A DNA stretch of 64,000 nt from Luzula sylvatica (GCA_946800325.1 OX326960.1:52571355-52635354), one strand, 5' to 3'. Numbered from the stretch's first letter, positions 36,095 to 47,680 are shown. A program made the numbers and translations. The notes: generated by a model from the sequence alone, not told the origin.

Positions 36095-36811
36095 CACTAC
36101 TACAAAAAGTATCATTAGCTACGAAAATCTTAGCAACAAAGTTAATTTGGTCACTGTATGTCATTATTAGCGACTGATATATGTTTGTTCCAAAACAAAA
36201 AAAAATGTTGGGACAAAGTTTTTTTTTGCTACTAAATTAGTCACAAAATACAATTGAGTCCGTAAGTTAGTACATTTTGTGACAAATAAATTGTCGCAAT
36301 ATAGTTGACATATAAATTGCCAAATATTTGGGACAAAATTTGGTAATTAATTACTGACAAATATGTTTAATGCATAATATTTTATAAGTTAAATATTTTT
36401 TTTCTAATATTACAAATAATTTAGACATATTGTAGTATTAATTTGACAAATATTAGTACTTGGTGTTGAAATTTTTTCCTTTTTATTTTCCAATATTCAA
36501 GTTAACTAATATGATGAAAATTAGGAGGAAATTAGAAATTAATGTTTTAATTTTAATTTTAATGTGAATAAATATATATGTGATAAAAAATTAACAAAAT
36601 ATTGAAGAAAATTTTCCCTCTAAATTTATTTTCATTCTTAACTAACAAAAAAATTTGGAGAGAATTTTCACTCTAAAATATTTTTTCACTGGGTCCTTAA
36701 TGAAAGAAATTAATGTATTAAATATTATACATATTTTCTTAGTCACTTTGTTTCTGTACTCATCCAAATCTGACATTTCTCTTTCTTCTATGAATTTCTT
36801 TAGAGAGCATA

Positions 36812-37060
36812 TATGGTGTCCCACAAAAGTGGGTTAAACATCCTCGATGACGTGGCATGTTAAGCGAATTAATGGTTAATTGAAGATGAAAAATTAATTT
36901 TAATGGTTAATTAGTAGATACGAATCAATTAACAAACACCCCGATTAACAAATAATTAATTTTAATTAAGATTATCATAGGTACATGTGGGTTAACAGAA
37001 ATTTAACACACAAAAGCCACGTCATCGAGGATGTATAACCCACTTTTGGTGGGAGGAGTA
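36812..37060. mobile_element. Stowaway-like MITE inside the CACTA element
   Basis: Inverted repeats of about 40 bp: TCCCACAAAAGTGGGTT ... CATCCTCGATGACGTGGC on the left, and the same on the opposite strand on the right (36820-36860 versus 37014-37054). The outer bases fit CTCCTCCC-like Stowaway termini with TA on each side (36812-36813 and 37059-37060). It is 245 bp. Confidence 0.75.
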
Positions 37061-37138
37061 TAATTTCCCATTTCTTTACTCTTTTTAAAGCACAAAATAA
37101 GCTGCTCAATCAAAACCCTCGCACCTCTCATCTCCCTC

Positions 37139-37405
37139 GTGTCTCTTCACTTCCCCTTCACTCACAGAGACAGAGCCTCTCCACCAAGACAATCAAAACC
37201 CCAACCTTCCTCCTTCCTCCACAATCAAACTCCTAACCTTGCCTCTGTGAATATGGCGAGAGAGGTAGAGAGAGATACATGCTGCAAGATCGCCACGATA
37301 GCTCAAGGGATGCCAGCTGCGGATCGGGCGACGGCTCTAGGAAGGCCAAACGCGAATAGAGCCACCGTGTCTTATCCAGCCATCATGCGGGTACAACCTG
37401 TTTGA
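37139..37405 (+). pseudogene. captured 5'-end-like exon inside CACTA element
   Basis: 88 open codons beginning MSLHFPFTHRDRASPP, rich in Ser, Pro and Arg, in a segment less AT-rich than its surroundings and preceded by pyrimidine-rich sequence. It looks like a transcript start or transit-peptide exon captured with the exons downstream, but it could also come from another gene. Not recognised. Confidence 0.35.
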
Positions 37406-37735
37406 TGATTTCTCCAGTAATTATGTTTTTTTTTCTGATTATTTTTTGCGATTCAACTACTGACAGTACAAGATTCAATTCTTTTTTGATGATTCATAGC
37501 GTACATATAATCTAGGTTGTGATCAAAATTCAATTGAGTACCATTTATCGTATTAATATATTTTATTAATTGGATGCAATTTCATATTAGGCTATAATAA
37601 ATTTATAGGCAAAAACTTGTGATGCTAAGGTGTTCGATGAAATTACTCTTAAGAAATTTCTTTCATATTGCCTTCTCCTTTGTTAACAAGGTATACTTTT
37701 TACTCACTTTTTGGTAGTCTCTTAGATATTTTTCA

Positions 37736-37741
<6 letters not shown>

Positions 37742-37820
<79 letters not shown>
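37742..37820. repeat. (TA)n microsatellite
   Basis: About 79 bp of uninterrupted TA within an intron-like position of the captured exons. Confidence 0.98.
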
Positions 37821-37821
<1 letters not shown>

Positions 37822-37863
37822 CATTAATTTTTTTCGAATCAAATTGATTTATTTATTTTTATA

Positions 37864-38431
37864 GGGGCCGAAAAATCAGGGAGTAATGGTGAAGGAGATG
37901 CGTGGTGGGAAACATGGGAGGAAGTTCTGTATCGAGGGAAATGGAGGTATGAGAATTTATTTATTTTAATAATTGTTTAGTTTGACAAAAGTTTTGGTCG
38001 ATAGCAATCTTGCGAGGATCGAAAGGAGTATGGAAAAGTTAGCCAAATCCGGTACCGATAATGCTGGGTGGTACGAGCAATTGTACGTTCTTTATCGCCC
38101 TAAAAAAAATAAATTAGATTAAATTAAATATTTTATTATTGGTTTTTTTAAGTTGGAAAAAACATGACGCAAAAGGATGGATCGAAAAAGGAGTGCATAC
38201 TATGTCAGATCAAACGAGCAATCTTGGTGGGAGAAATGGGGCGAACATTATGATGGTTGCGGCTTCGGTACCTCTCTCAAATGGTACCTTTATTTCAATC
38301 TTAATTAATTATAGGATGGACAAGTGGGCAGAGACGGAAATGGGTATGGGGAGATAAATGGTAAGAGATTTTTTTTTATGGAATCAGTTCGAGACAAGGC
38401 GAGACGTGGAGTGTTTTTCAATCTGGCGAAT
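37864..38431 (+). pseudogene. captured exons of an ESV1/LESV-like tryptophan-rich starch protein
   Basis: ESV1 and LESV are plastid proteins that bind starch and organise glucans in the granule. Four exon blocks read in order: 37864-37946 (GDAWWETWEEVLYRGKW), 38005-38082 (NLARIERSMEKLAKSGTDNA, GWYEQ), 38152-38283 (WKKHDAKGWIEKG, a frame shift, then SNEQSWWEKWGEHYDG, then LKW) and 38315-38431 (DKWAETEMG, a frame shift, WGDKW, a stop in place of Glu, then SSRQGETW). The aromatic WWEKWGEHYDG, DKWAETE and RQGETW motifs are the family hallmark. Introns with GT donors and AG acceptors are kept. Two frame shifts and one stop make it non-coding today. The choice between ESV1 and LESV is uncertain; LESV seems closer. 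Confidence 0.85.
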
Positions 38432-38869
38432 GTAAGTGTTTATTTATTGCGTTGCTTTATGGGGTTCGCTATGAAATAAACTGATTTAAATTGTAATTAT
38501 CATATTCTTTTCAGGATGACAATAGTCGCAGACTCACAGTTAAAGGAAAATGGGAAGAAAGCAACAAGCTCAAATCCACAAGATACATAAATTGCTAAAT
38601 TGTTGCACATATATAATCAATAAATTATTTCTTTAAAATATCATGGAATTTCATTTATACGAATATGGTCTATGTAGACCGGGTCATTAAGTGTATGAAG
38701 TCCAAATATTTTTACTAAAGTGGAAAACATAAATTTTCCTTTCTGATTTTTTCCTGAATGTGGCTGTACGAGGTCTGCCAAAGGCCCATGGAAGGATGAT
38801 GAAATCCTGCAAGGGAAATTCTTTTAGATGAGGGTAAGGTAGGGTTAGATTGTAGGGATTGTTTTGCTA

Positions 38870-39240
38870 AGTTTAGTATTTCGGGGACTTGTATTGAAAT
38901 ATTTGGTAGTAAGGGACTTACTGAAATATTTGTAAATATTTAGTATTGAAATATTTGTAAATATTTAGTATTGAAATATTTGGTAGTAAGGGACTTATTT
39001 GTAAATATTTGGTCGCAAGGGACTTATTGAAATATGTGTAAATATTTAGTACTGAAATATTTTCTGAGTTTTAGTAATTCGGGGACTTTTGTTGAAATAT
39101 TTGGTAGGGACTTATTTGTAAATATTTGGTAATAAGGGACTTATTTGTAAATATTGGTAGTAAGGGACTTACTGAAATATTTGTAAATATTTTGTATTGA
39201 AACATTTGCTGAGTTTTAGTAATTTTTAATATCATGATCA
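38870..39240. repeat. degenerate GTATTGAAATATTTGTAAAT repeat
   Basis: The words TATTGAAATATTTG, TTGTAAATATTT and GTAAGGGACTTA recur at least five times each in shuffled order over about 370 bp. Confidence 0.8.
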
Positions 39241-39249
39241 CTTCTATAA

Positions 39250-40610
39250 AATTAATTTTTAATATCATTTTTATTTAGGTTTCGATGTGATGATATATAT
39301 ATATAATATCATATATTTTAGTTCAAACTTTATTTATAAGTAAACTAATATTAATAATGATGTATAATATAAAATGTGTTATATTATATAATATAGTATA
39401 GTATAAATAATATAATAAAATAAAATAAAATACAATACAATAAAATATAATATAAATATAATATGATATGATATAATATAATACGAAACAATAAATACAA
39501 TATAATATATTATATTATGATGCCATATGATATGATAAGAGATCATATGATATATTATAATATAATAAAATACAATCTAATATAATTACATTATAATTTA
39601 ATAAAATACAATAAGATACAACACAAAACGATATAAATATTCTATTATAACATAATATAATATAATATAATATAATATGATATAGTATAGTATAAACAAT
39701 ATAGTTTTTGTATTATGTTATGCCATATTATATAATATAGTATAGTATAAATAATATAATAAAATAAAAAAATAATATAGTATAATATAATTAAATACAA
39801 TAAAATATAATATGTTATAATTATATAATGATTATAGAGTAATATAATATAATACGAAACAATAAATACAATATAATATATATTATGATACGATATAATA
39901 TGATAAGATATCATATACTATATTATAATATAATAAAATACAATCTAATCTAATCTAATCTAATATATTATAATTTAATAAAATACCATAAGATACAACA
40001 CAACACGATATAAATATATTCTATTATAACGTAATATAATATAATATATAATATGACTTCATATGATATATGTATATTTAAAAATATATTCTAGTATAGC
40101 ATAATATAATATATTCTAGTACATCATAATATAATATAATATAATATAATATAATATGACTTCATACAACACAACACGATATAAATATATTCTAATATAG
40201 TATTAGAGTACAATATAATACTATACAATATTATACGATATGATATATATTATAATACAATAATATGATATTATATTATATAATATTATATGATATGATA
40301 TGATAATAGTATAATACAATATTATATTATATTATATAATATAATTTGATATGATATAATATAATATAATACAATACAATATTATATAATATAACACAGC
40401 ACAATATAATACTACATGATATGATATATATTAGGTTTCACTTCAACAAATAAAATAGTATAACATGATATGATATAACTTAATATGATGTAATTTAGTA
40501 TAATATAATGAGATACAATATAACATAATATAATATGATATGTGATATAAATATAATATGAGATGACATAATATAATACGATACTATACGATAAGATATG
40601 ATGGGAAGAG
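39250..40610. repeat. 1.3-kb (TATAA)n-like AT-rich cryptic satellite
   Basis: Almost entirely TATAA, TATGA, AATACAATA and similar words. A longer block also repeats: the run from AATATAGTATAGTATAAATAA to GATACAACACAA near 39390-39625 recurs near 39735-39995. Open frames here (for example on the minus strand at 39645-39914) are by-products. Confidence 0.9.
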
Positions 40611-41649
40611 AGGTACCAACAGACAGGTACACATTTTTTTGGAAATTTTAACAATACCCCCCTTATTTATGATATTTATAAAATAATCCTTTTGAAATGT
40701 ACGTGATTTATTTTTTTGTGTTAATTACAACCAGCAAGAAGAAACCAGCGGAATAATATCCTCAATTACATGCCGCTTATCGAGACTTAAGGGTACCATC
40801 TTAATTCCTTCTCTTTTTTTTTTGTTGCAAATTTACCTTAGCATAATAATAAATTATTATTATTATTTCACTACAAGGCTGCTGGAGTTGATTTTTTATT
40901 TTTTCTGTTTTAGTTAGGTGTTTTTGATATTTTGATATTTGACTAAGTTAGTATATTTGATATTATCAGAATCTAGAAGCTGTCAAATGCGTTAATAAAT
41001 ATATTCTAAGTTATTAGTTTTTATCTCATGTATAATCCATAATGACTTCAAAAATTGTGATAATAAATATATTCTAATTTCTTCTCTTTTTTCTCATTTC
41101 GTGATTGTGTACGCATTTTTTCGTGATGTCGATTCCGCATTTCGCTTTATCAGCAGGAAGAAGATGACCAACATAAGTGAATTTATTTGTTTGTTATATA
41201 TATTTTTTAAAATAATTTGATTTCTTTATTTCAATTTTTAGGTTGGAAAGGCGTTATTATAGGAATCTCAGGTGGTTGCTCGAGGTAATTTGCTAAATCC
41301 ATTCCTATTTTTATTTCATCATTCCTTTTTCTATTTTCTTGCTAATAATATCCATCATGTTTCTGAATCTATTTTGCTTATCAGATTCGTCAATCAATAT
41401 AATCTTGAATTCATTGCAATCCAGGTGGATGAGTTGGGATTAAAGGGAAGCAAAAGAAGCATGTCATCTGTCGCAATGTTGAAGATTTTGATTTTTTGTT
41501 TCTTTGAGATTTTGGAGTATGTTGTTTTGTAGTACTCGAGTTAGCGTCGTAACAATGAAACGATTATGTGTTTTTAGAGATACTTTTGTTTTATTTAAAT
41601 GGCGAAAATATTATTCATATTTTATTAATATAATTTTGATGTTGCTGCT

Positions 41650-42180
41650 AAAGTCAGTTTCAGACAAAATTTAGTCCCATAAAGATATATTCAGACACTA
41701 ATAGCATTCACATAAATAGTATATTTAGAGACTAAAGTTTGTCACATAAAAAAAGTATTTAGAGACAAAAACTAGTCATGAAAAAAACATAGCCAGGGAC
41801 AAAATTTAGTCAAATATAGTATATATTCAGATACTAAAATTTGTCACATAAATGGCGTATTCAGAGGCAAAATCTAGTCATAGAACAATCATAGTTGGGG
41901 ACGGAAGTTAGTCACATAAAACATATTTTCCACTACGATAACTTGTCACAGAAAATTCATCTTCAAGGACAACCAAAGCAAATGAGGGAAAAACTCGAAA
42001 ATTAGTCTTGTCGCAAGAAATGCGCTTATTAGGGACCAAAATAAAAAAAATGTTGTCGCGGTGATTTATTGCGTCGGCGATGTTAGGACAAAATCTTAGC
42101 GACTAGATGTAGTCCCTAAAGATCTATAGCGACTCCAAATCGTGTTTTAGGGACTAAACACGTCTGTCCCTAACTGCATT
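41650..42180. repeat. CACTA right sub-terminal repeats
   Basis: Variants of GACAAAA(T)TTAGTC(A)CATAAA recur about every 40-60 bp, the usual sub-terminal transposase-binding architecture of CACTA elements. A related set is at the left end. Confidence 0.75.
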
Positions 42181-42196
42181 TTTTGTAGTAGTGGAT

Positions 42197-42338
42197 TGCG
42201 AGAAGAACAGTGTTGAGGAATTATTGTTGCAAACCATGGATTTGCTTGGCGGCGCGAGATGGCTCAGAGAAGATGAAGAGATCTTCGCGGGCGGCCGCTA
42301 CGAGGGAAGAAAGAGAGAGAGAAACTAAAGGGCTCAAT

Positions 42339-42410
<72 letters not shown>

Positions 42411-42500
42411 TAGGGTTTATAAAGAGGAACCAGTATTATAAATGCAGTGCAGAAAAATCACAGGATTTTAATTCCAGGGTTTTAATTCTTCGCATGCACA
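42197..42500. other. spacer with (TA)n microsatellite
   Basis: GC-richer start (42240-42310, GGGCGGCCGC), then about 68 bp of TA at 42341-42408. No gene seen. Confidence 0.6.
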
Positions 42501-43099
42501 TAGGGATGTAAACGGTTCGGATATTATCCGAACCGACCCGAACCGAATCCGCCTAAATATCCGGATCCGACCCGGATCCTTTTTTTCGGATCCGGATCCG
42601 GATTCGCTTTTGATAATAGGGATCGGATCCGGATCCGAATAACAGTATAAAAACGGATATCCGTTTTTGAAAATTTATTATGTTTTTAAATAACTATGGT
42701 CTTATAGACCCAATATAAATTTATGTTTGCATGACTTATAATTGATAAACCAAGTCCATTCTAAAGGAAAATGAATCTTTCATGTATGTTTTTCCAAATC
42801 CCAAAATATTTGACAAATACTTGATTTTGTTTCGTAAAATTATAATGTCATTTTATGTATTATTTAAGTATTATTTAGATATTGTTTGAGATTCGTTAGT
42901 AAAATATATAGTTATGTTATCTGAACTATCCGAATAATATCCAGATTCGTATCCGTATCCGAGATATCCGAACCGAATCCGTATCCGTTTAATATCCGAA
43001 CCGTATCCGGATCCGGGAATATCCGTATCCGAAAAAAAATACGGATCCGGATCTGGTATGACCACTATCCGAACCGGATCCGAACCGTTTACACCCCTA
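42501..43099. mobile_element. hAT-type MITE with 8-bp TSD
   Basis: Ends TAGGGATGTAAACGGTTCGG and, inverted, TAGGGGTGTAAACGGTTCGG. The octamer CATGCACA stands at 42493-42500 and 43100-43107. The arms are rich in ATCCGGATCC words and the middle is AT-rich. No transposase. Confidence 0.93.
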
Positions 43100-43107
43100 C
43101 ATGCACA

Positions 43108-43592
43108 GGAAGTTATTTCCAGAATTTTGGTGCAAAGCACTTGTTAGATTATTAATATGTAATAAGTTGATAGAGGTGCTTAATATTATGTCAGACATAG
43201 TCCTAATGGATATAAAGTAGGGGTTAGAGTAGGCTATATGTTTAGATACTCTATAACTCATATAGGACCCTGTAAATTAATCTTTATATGATATAAAAAT
43301 AGAAGTGGAACTTGAGTCCACTCTATTATTTTTCAAAAAAAAAAAGAAACTCGATCTGTATCTCGCAACTCCTTTATGGCCGCCTTCAAATCGCCATTGT
43401 TAGAACTACTCTTCAAGATTGATTTGAAGCTCAAGTCTTTTAGGCCCAGGAAATCATTTTCAATTTCATTTTCACCCTCATTCTCATCTCCTTCATCAGT
43501 AAGTTTATGAAACTTATTAAAAACATATTGATATATTTGTTATGGTATGAAGACTTTTAGAAACCCAGGAATTAGGAAATTGGGAAAAAAAC
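43108..43592. other. spacer left of copia element
   Basis: No gene identified. A short A run at 43338-43349. Confidence 0.35.
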
Positions 43593-43896
43593 TGTTGAGG
43601 AGATAGAAAAGTTATCTATATATTCGTATTGTCATGATTGAATAGTAATTAAGGCAGTGATTATTTCTTTGTATTATTTTCTTGTATTGGATAGGAGATT
43701 AGCTATAAATAGAGGGGCTAGACTAGAGTTTTTATTCATTCCAACAAATACCAACAATTGTATTCTCTTTTTCTCCTGTATAGTGAAATAGTTTGAGCGC
43801 CAGTGGCCGTGGTTTTTTCCCTTCGGAATTTTCACGTAAAATTATCTGTGTTCGTGTGTTGTTCTTGGGTGTTTGTTTGCGGCAACGATCCTAACA
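43593..43896 (+). repeat. 5' LTR of copia element
   Basis: 304 bp with TATAAATAGAGGGGCT (promoter-like, near 43704). Its last 210 bp match 48265-48474. Confidence 0.88.
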
Positions 43897-43937
43897 AGTG
43901 GTATCAGGGCAAAGGTTGAGGTTCGAGCAGATAAGAG

Positions 43938-44690
43938 ATGGACGAGAACAAGTTTGGTGAGTCGGTTCGATGGGCGAGACTTCGGTTACTGGAAGATGCA
44001 AATAGAAGCGTTGCTGATCCAGAAGGACCTAGAAGATGCGGACAAAGGCAAGTGGAAGAAAATGAATCGCAAGGTGCTAAGCTATATCCAATTATCGCTG
44101 GACAAGAACGTGACGTTCAACGTAGCGAAGGAGACGACGGATTTCGGGGTCATGAAGGCATTGTCCAACACGTATGAGAAACCATCTTCGCTAAACAAGG
44201 TGCACCTGGTGCGCCGCCTTTTCAATTTGCGAATGACGAAGGGCGGATCTGTCGCAGAACATTTAAATGTTTTTCAGGTTATTTCAAACCAATTGGACTC
44301 TTTCAAGTTTAACCTTGGTGATGAGATGAAGGCACTCATGCTATTGTCATATCTGTCGGAGAGTTGGACGACGACGGTAGACGTTATCGACGTTGAGGAG
44401 GATCTTACTTTTGAGGAAGTGCGAGACCGCATCCTGAATGATGACATTCGACGAAAGGAGCGGAGCGAAACCTCGAGTTCCTCGGGTTCGGCGTTAAAAT
44501 TAGAGAGTCGGTATCATGAAGGTCAGAGAAGCAATAAATGTGGGCGAGCCAAGTCGAGAGGACGCAACAAGTCAAGGCCACATGGCGAGTTGGAGTGTTG
44601 GAACTATGGCAAGAAAGGTCACATAAAGTGGGACTGCAAAACCCAAAGGAGAAGGCGGAATCGACTTCTGCAAATGATGTCACTGAGCAG
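43938..44690 (+). pseudogene. copia gag (UBN2-type) with damaged zinc knuckle
   Basis: Starts MDENKF and, after an early frame shift, continues FDGRDFGYWKMQIEALL, the opening of the plant copia gag domain, through RLFNLRMTKGGSVAEHL. It reaches a zinc knuckle CWNYGKKGHIKWDC in which the second Cys of CxxC is Tyr. The frame shifts again near 44660 before the protease. Confidence 0.85.
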
Positions 44691-44699
44691 GATATGGAC

Positions 44700-44936
44700 G
44701 ACGTTCTCATCTTATGCGTCGACAGCCCTGTTGAGTCATGGGTTTTGGACTCGGGCACATCCTTCTACTCTACCTCGCAAAAGGATAAATTCTTGAATTT
44801 CAAATCAGGAGATTTTGGAAAGGTTCACTTAGCAGGTGGAAAGCCTCTGAGCATATCGGGCATAGGTGATGTCCAGATAAAATCCAGCAACGGATTAGAT
44901 GGATTTTGTGAGGAGTTCGGTACATTCCCTGTCTGA
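44700..44936 (+). pseudogene. copia aspartic protease remnant
   Basis: The frame includes SWVLDSGTSFYSTS, the active-site D-S-G, followed by FGKVHLAGGKPLSISGIG. It ends at a stop near 44934. Confidence 0.85.
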
Positions 44937-44944
44937 AGAAGAGC

Positions 44945-45713
44945 TTGATATCCGTCGGGCAGATGGATAGTGAAGGCTACAAGACCGTGTTCGAGAACGG
45001 GTCGTGGAAGATTGGAAAAGGGGGCCATGGTGATTGCGAAAGGTACGAAGAGGGGAACCCTCTATTGACAGATAATAGAGGAGATTTGTTGGCAGTTTCG
45101 GGAGCAGCGACTGATCCGATGTTGTGGCACAATCGGCTCGGTCATATGAGTCGCGAAGGGATGCAAGTATTGATTTCGAAAGGTCTGTTAGCAAAGGTAA
45201 AATCGGTACAAACCGGTTTTTGTGAGAACTGCATGTGCGGCAAGCAAAGACGTGTTATTTTTTCGAAAGTCGGACGAGAACTCAAGACGGGAAAATTAGA
45301 CCTGGTGCATACCGACGTGTGGGGACCAGCTCCGGTCCAATCTATCGACAGGTCAAGATATTACGTCACCTTTTATCGACGATTCAACCAGGAAGGTATG
45401 GATCTATTTTATTAAACACAAATCTGACGTGTTTAATGTTTTCAAAAGGTGGAAGACAGAAGTCAAGACCGAGACCGGCTTGAAGCTGAAATGCTTAAAG
45501 TCGGATAATGGAGGGGAGTACGACAGTGCAGAGTTCAGAGAGTTTTGCAGCAATCAAGGGATCAAGCAGATTCAGACAGTTCCAAATCGACCTCAGCAGA
45601 ACGGGATTGCAGAACGCATGAATCGAACTCTGAATGAATGGACGAGGGCGATCCGATTGCACGCAGGATTGCCGAAGATGTTCTGGGCAGATGCGGTTAG
45701 CATGCCCTAATTT
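44945..45713 (+). pseudogene. copia GAG-pre-integrase and integrase remnant
   Basis: LWHNRLGHMSREGM and CENCMCGKQRRV (zinc-binding HHCC), then DLVHTDVWGPAP. A frame shift follows near 45385, and then KSDNGGEY, QTVPNRPQQNGIAERMNRTL and LPKMFWADAV. The sequence stops abruptly where the foreign LTR begins. Confidence 0.9.
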
Positions 45714-46260
45714 CTACATGAAATTCCAAATAATTTTTATTCGAAATCGATTCGACGATGGCTCTGATACCACTATTGGGTATCGACGTCGCTACCGAGC
45801 CAGTGTAGCAGATTGTGAGACTCGGTCCGTCCCGATCTCGAAGACCACGTCGCCGATCCGATCGTACAAATCCTATCTATATGCAACTACCTATGAAATT
45901 AACTCTTAATTCATAGAGAATCATACCGCGTGAAATTAATCACGGAGACGGGTTGACGCTTTCGTAATTGCTGCCTTGATCGCTTCGATTCCGGTAACAC
46001 GCACGTCCCACGCCCGCACGATTCGACACCTAGATCGAAGCTCCGATTTGTCGTATGCAACCGGAATTGCCCCGGTTCGTCTCCGATCTTGCTCGACCTT
46101 GATCATAACAGAAAGTTTCAGTCGAAACTTCTCAACTCGTATCCACCGCGAGCCTCTTCTTTCGGTTACGTGTGATTCCCCTAAAATCACTGTAAAATTG
46201 CTCAAAACCTTCAATCTCCAATGGAGTTTCTCTCAACTTGTCCAACAAGTTTTTCTCTTT

Positions 46261-46763
46261 CTTAGATCCAATGTTCTAAAAATCGGTTTAGGCGGCCGCC
46301 TAGGCGGCGCCTAGGCGCTAGGCGTTGGGAAAACGCCCACGTTTAGCCTAGGCGTTCCTGTCTTATTTCTATTTTTAGTACGCCCAGGCCAAATTTTCTT
46401 TTTCTTTTTTTTTTTTAAAATTTTTTTTATTAAGACCCACAAGTCATTTCCTTTCTTATTTCTATTTTTAGTAATTTTATTTTGTGATTTATTTGAATTT
46501 ACAATTTGTTTGGACGTTGTTTTAAATAAATTAATATGTAGATTTCATGTTATGATTTGTTTGGACGTTGTTTTAAATAAATCAATATACATTATTTTTA
46601 GTATAAAAAATTATAGCACAAATTATAATATATAAAAATTAAAAAAATGACAAAAACTATGTAAAATTACAAATCCGCCTAGATCCGATTAATCCCTCTA
46701 AGCGCTAGACGGTGCCCTTCCGCCCGACTAGCGCCTAGCGATTTCTGTAACATTGCTTAGATC
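46261..46763. mobile_element. hAT-type MITE inside the LTR
   Basis: The body (46269-46755) begins CAATGTTCTAAAAATCGG and ends, inverted, CAATGTTACAGAAATCGC. The octamer CTTAGATC stands at 46261-46268 and 46756-46763. The arms are rich in GGCGGCCGCCTAGGCG-like words. Confidence 0.93.
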
Positions 46764-46867
46764 TGTAGAATGGCCGAAGAGAGAGAAAGGAATTGCTCAG
46801 ATCTTATAATCAAAGCCTCCATTAATAGGGCATTAATGAGTATCAAAACTGTCAATCCAGAATTTGG

Positions 46868-47062
46868 ATCACAGTCCGTCAGGACGCACGATATGGTGCG
46901 TCGTGACGGACGTGTCACGAGTATTAGATCTAGCCGTTACACATGTGCTCCGTCAGGACGAACAGTATTGTGCGTCATGGCGGTATACTCACAGATTGGT
47001 CATTACAGGATTACACTAGTATGTGTCATGACGGACCAAATGGTGCGTCATGACCGACTATG
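46868..47062. repeat. degenerate TCCGTCATGACGGA palindrome cluster
   Basis: Copies such as GTCCGTCAGGACG, GTGCGTCGTGACGGAC and GTGTCATGACGGACC. It is homologous to the cluster at 24621-24900 but more decayed. Confidence 0.75.
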
Positions 47063-47179
47063 TAATTTCTGTCAGATTTGCATAATCTTATTATGCATCC
47101 AATCGTTTCGACGAACTCGTACGTTCATCTACCCTCATGTGTACAATCTACTAGTTGATCTGTAACTGTATTTCCTTCA

Positions 47180-47652
47180 CGAATTATTTCGATTGTCGAT
47201 TTTGGATTGAGGAAGGTCAAAAAATAATTTGGTCAAGAGACGCAACTTTAATGAAGATGAACTCTACAAGAACAGAAAATGGAAATGGAAATGAAGACGT
47301 GGCTGTTCCGAGCAAGGATGATTCGAGCGAGCCCGAGGAAGAGTTTTCGGTCCAAGATGTGACTGAAAATGGAAATGAAGACGTGGCTGAAATCACACAA
47401 AACGAAAGCCCAGAAACTCCAACTATGAGACGATCAAGCCGGGGAATTCAACCTCCAAACTGTTACTCACCAACACTCCATTATTGGCTGCTAACCGATG
47501 CGGGTGAATCAGAAGGCTATCGAGAGGCGGTAGAGACAGGTGATTCGGTCATGTGGGAGCGCGCGATGAAAGAGGAGATTCAGTCACTTCGAAAGAACAA
47601 GACTTGGGAACTGACCCGATTGCCAGATGGCAAGAAGGCGCTGCAAAACTAA
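47180..47652 (+). pseudogene. copia integrase C-terminus to RT N-terminus
   Basis: Resumes right after the LTR with FDCRFWIEEGQKIIWSRDA (normally Y.FWD...KI..SRDV.F). It continues through an acidic linker with an internal repeat (ENGNEDVA twice), the RRSSRGIQPPNCYSP motif and EEIQSLRKNKTWELTRLPDG, the RT start. It ends in a stop at 47650. Confidence 0.88.
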
Positions 47653-47680
47653 TGGGTCTATCGAGTGAAGGACGAGTCAG

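Larger units (their letters stand above)
36095..42193 (+). mobile_element. non-autonomous CACTA (CMC/En-Spm) transposon carrying host exons
   Basis: Left end CACTACTACAAAAAG (36095), right end TTTTTTGTAGTAGTG (42193), the diagnostic terminal inverted repeats of plant CACTA elements. GAT at 36092-36094 and 42194-42196 is the 3-bp TSD. Sub-terminal repeats lie at both ends (36105-36370 and 41650-42180). No transposase was recognised. The interior holds a Stowaway-like MITE, exons of an ESV1/LESV-like gene, simple repeats and a 1.3-kb AT-rich tract. The orientation is assigned from the captured exons. Confidence 0.92.
45714..47179 (-). mobile_element. LTR with primer site, relative of the 24500 LTR, reversed
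   Basis: The LTR spans about 45774-47179. One base to its left, the reverse complement of TGGTATCAGAGCC (45761-45772) is a primer site, so this is the 5' end of a minus-strand element with about 60 bp of its internal region left. It ends TATTTCCTTCA like its relatives. It contains a hAT MITE and a palindrome cluster. No TSD. The flanking copia codons at the two junctions are not contiguous, so DNA was lost. Confidence 0.8.

Noticed and set aside
39645..39914. 89-codon Tyr/Ile-rich minus-strand ORF (and a similar one at 40412-40654)
   Set aside because: By-product of the AT-rich repeat tract; no domain.
43340..43592. L1 poly(A) or 3' end matching the L1 fragment at 48475-49260, which would make the copia element an insertion in that L1
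   Set aside because: No T-rich tail or L1 similarity is seen on the left side, and the copia element has no TSD.
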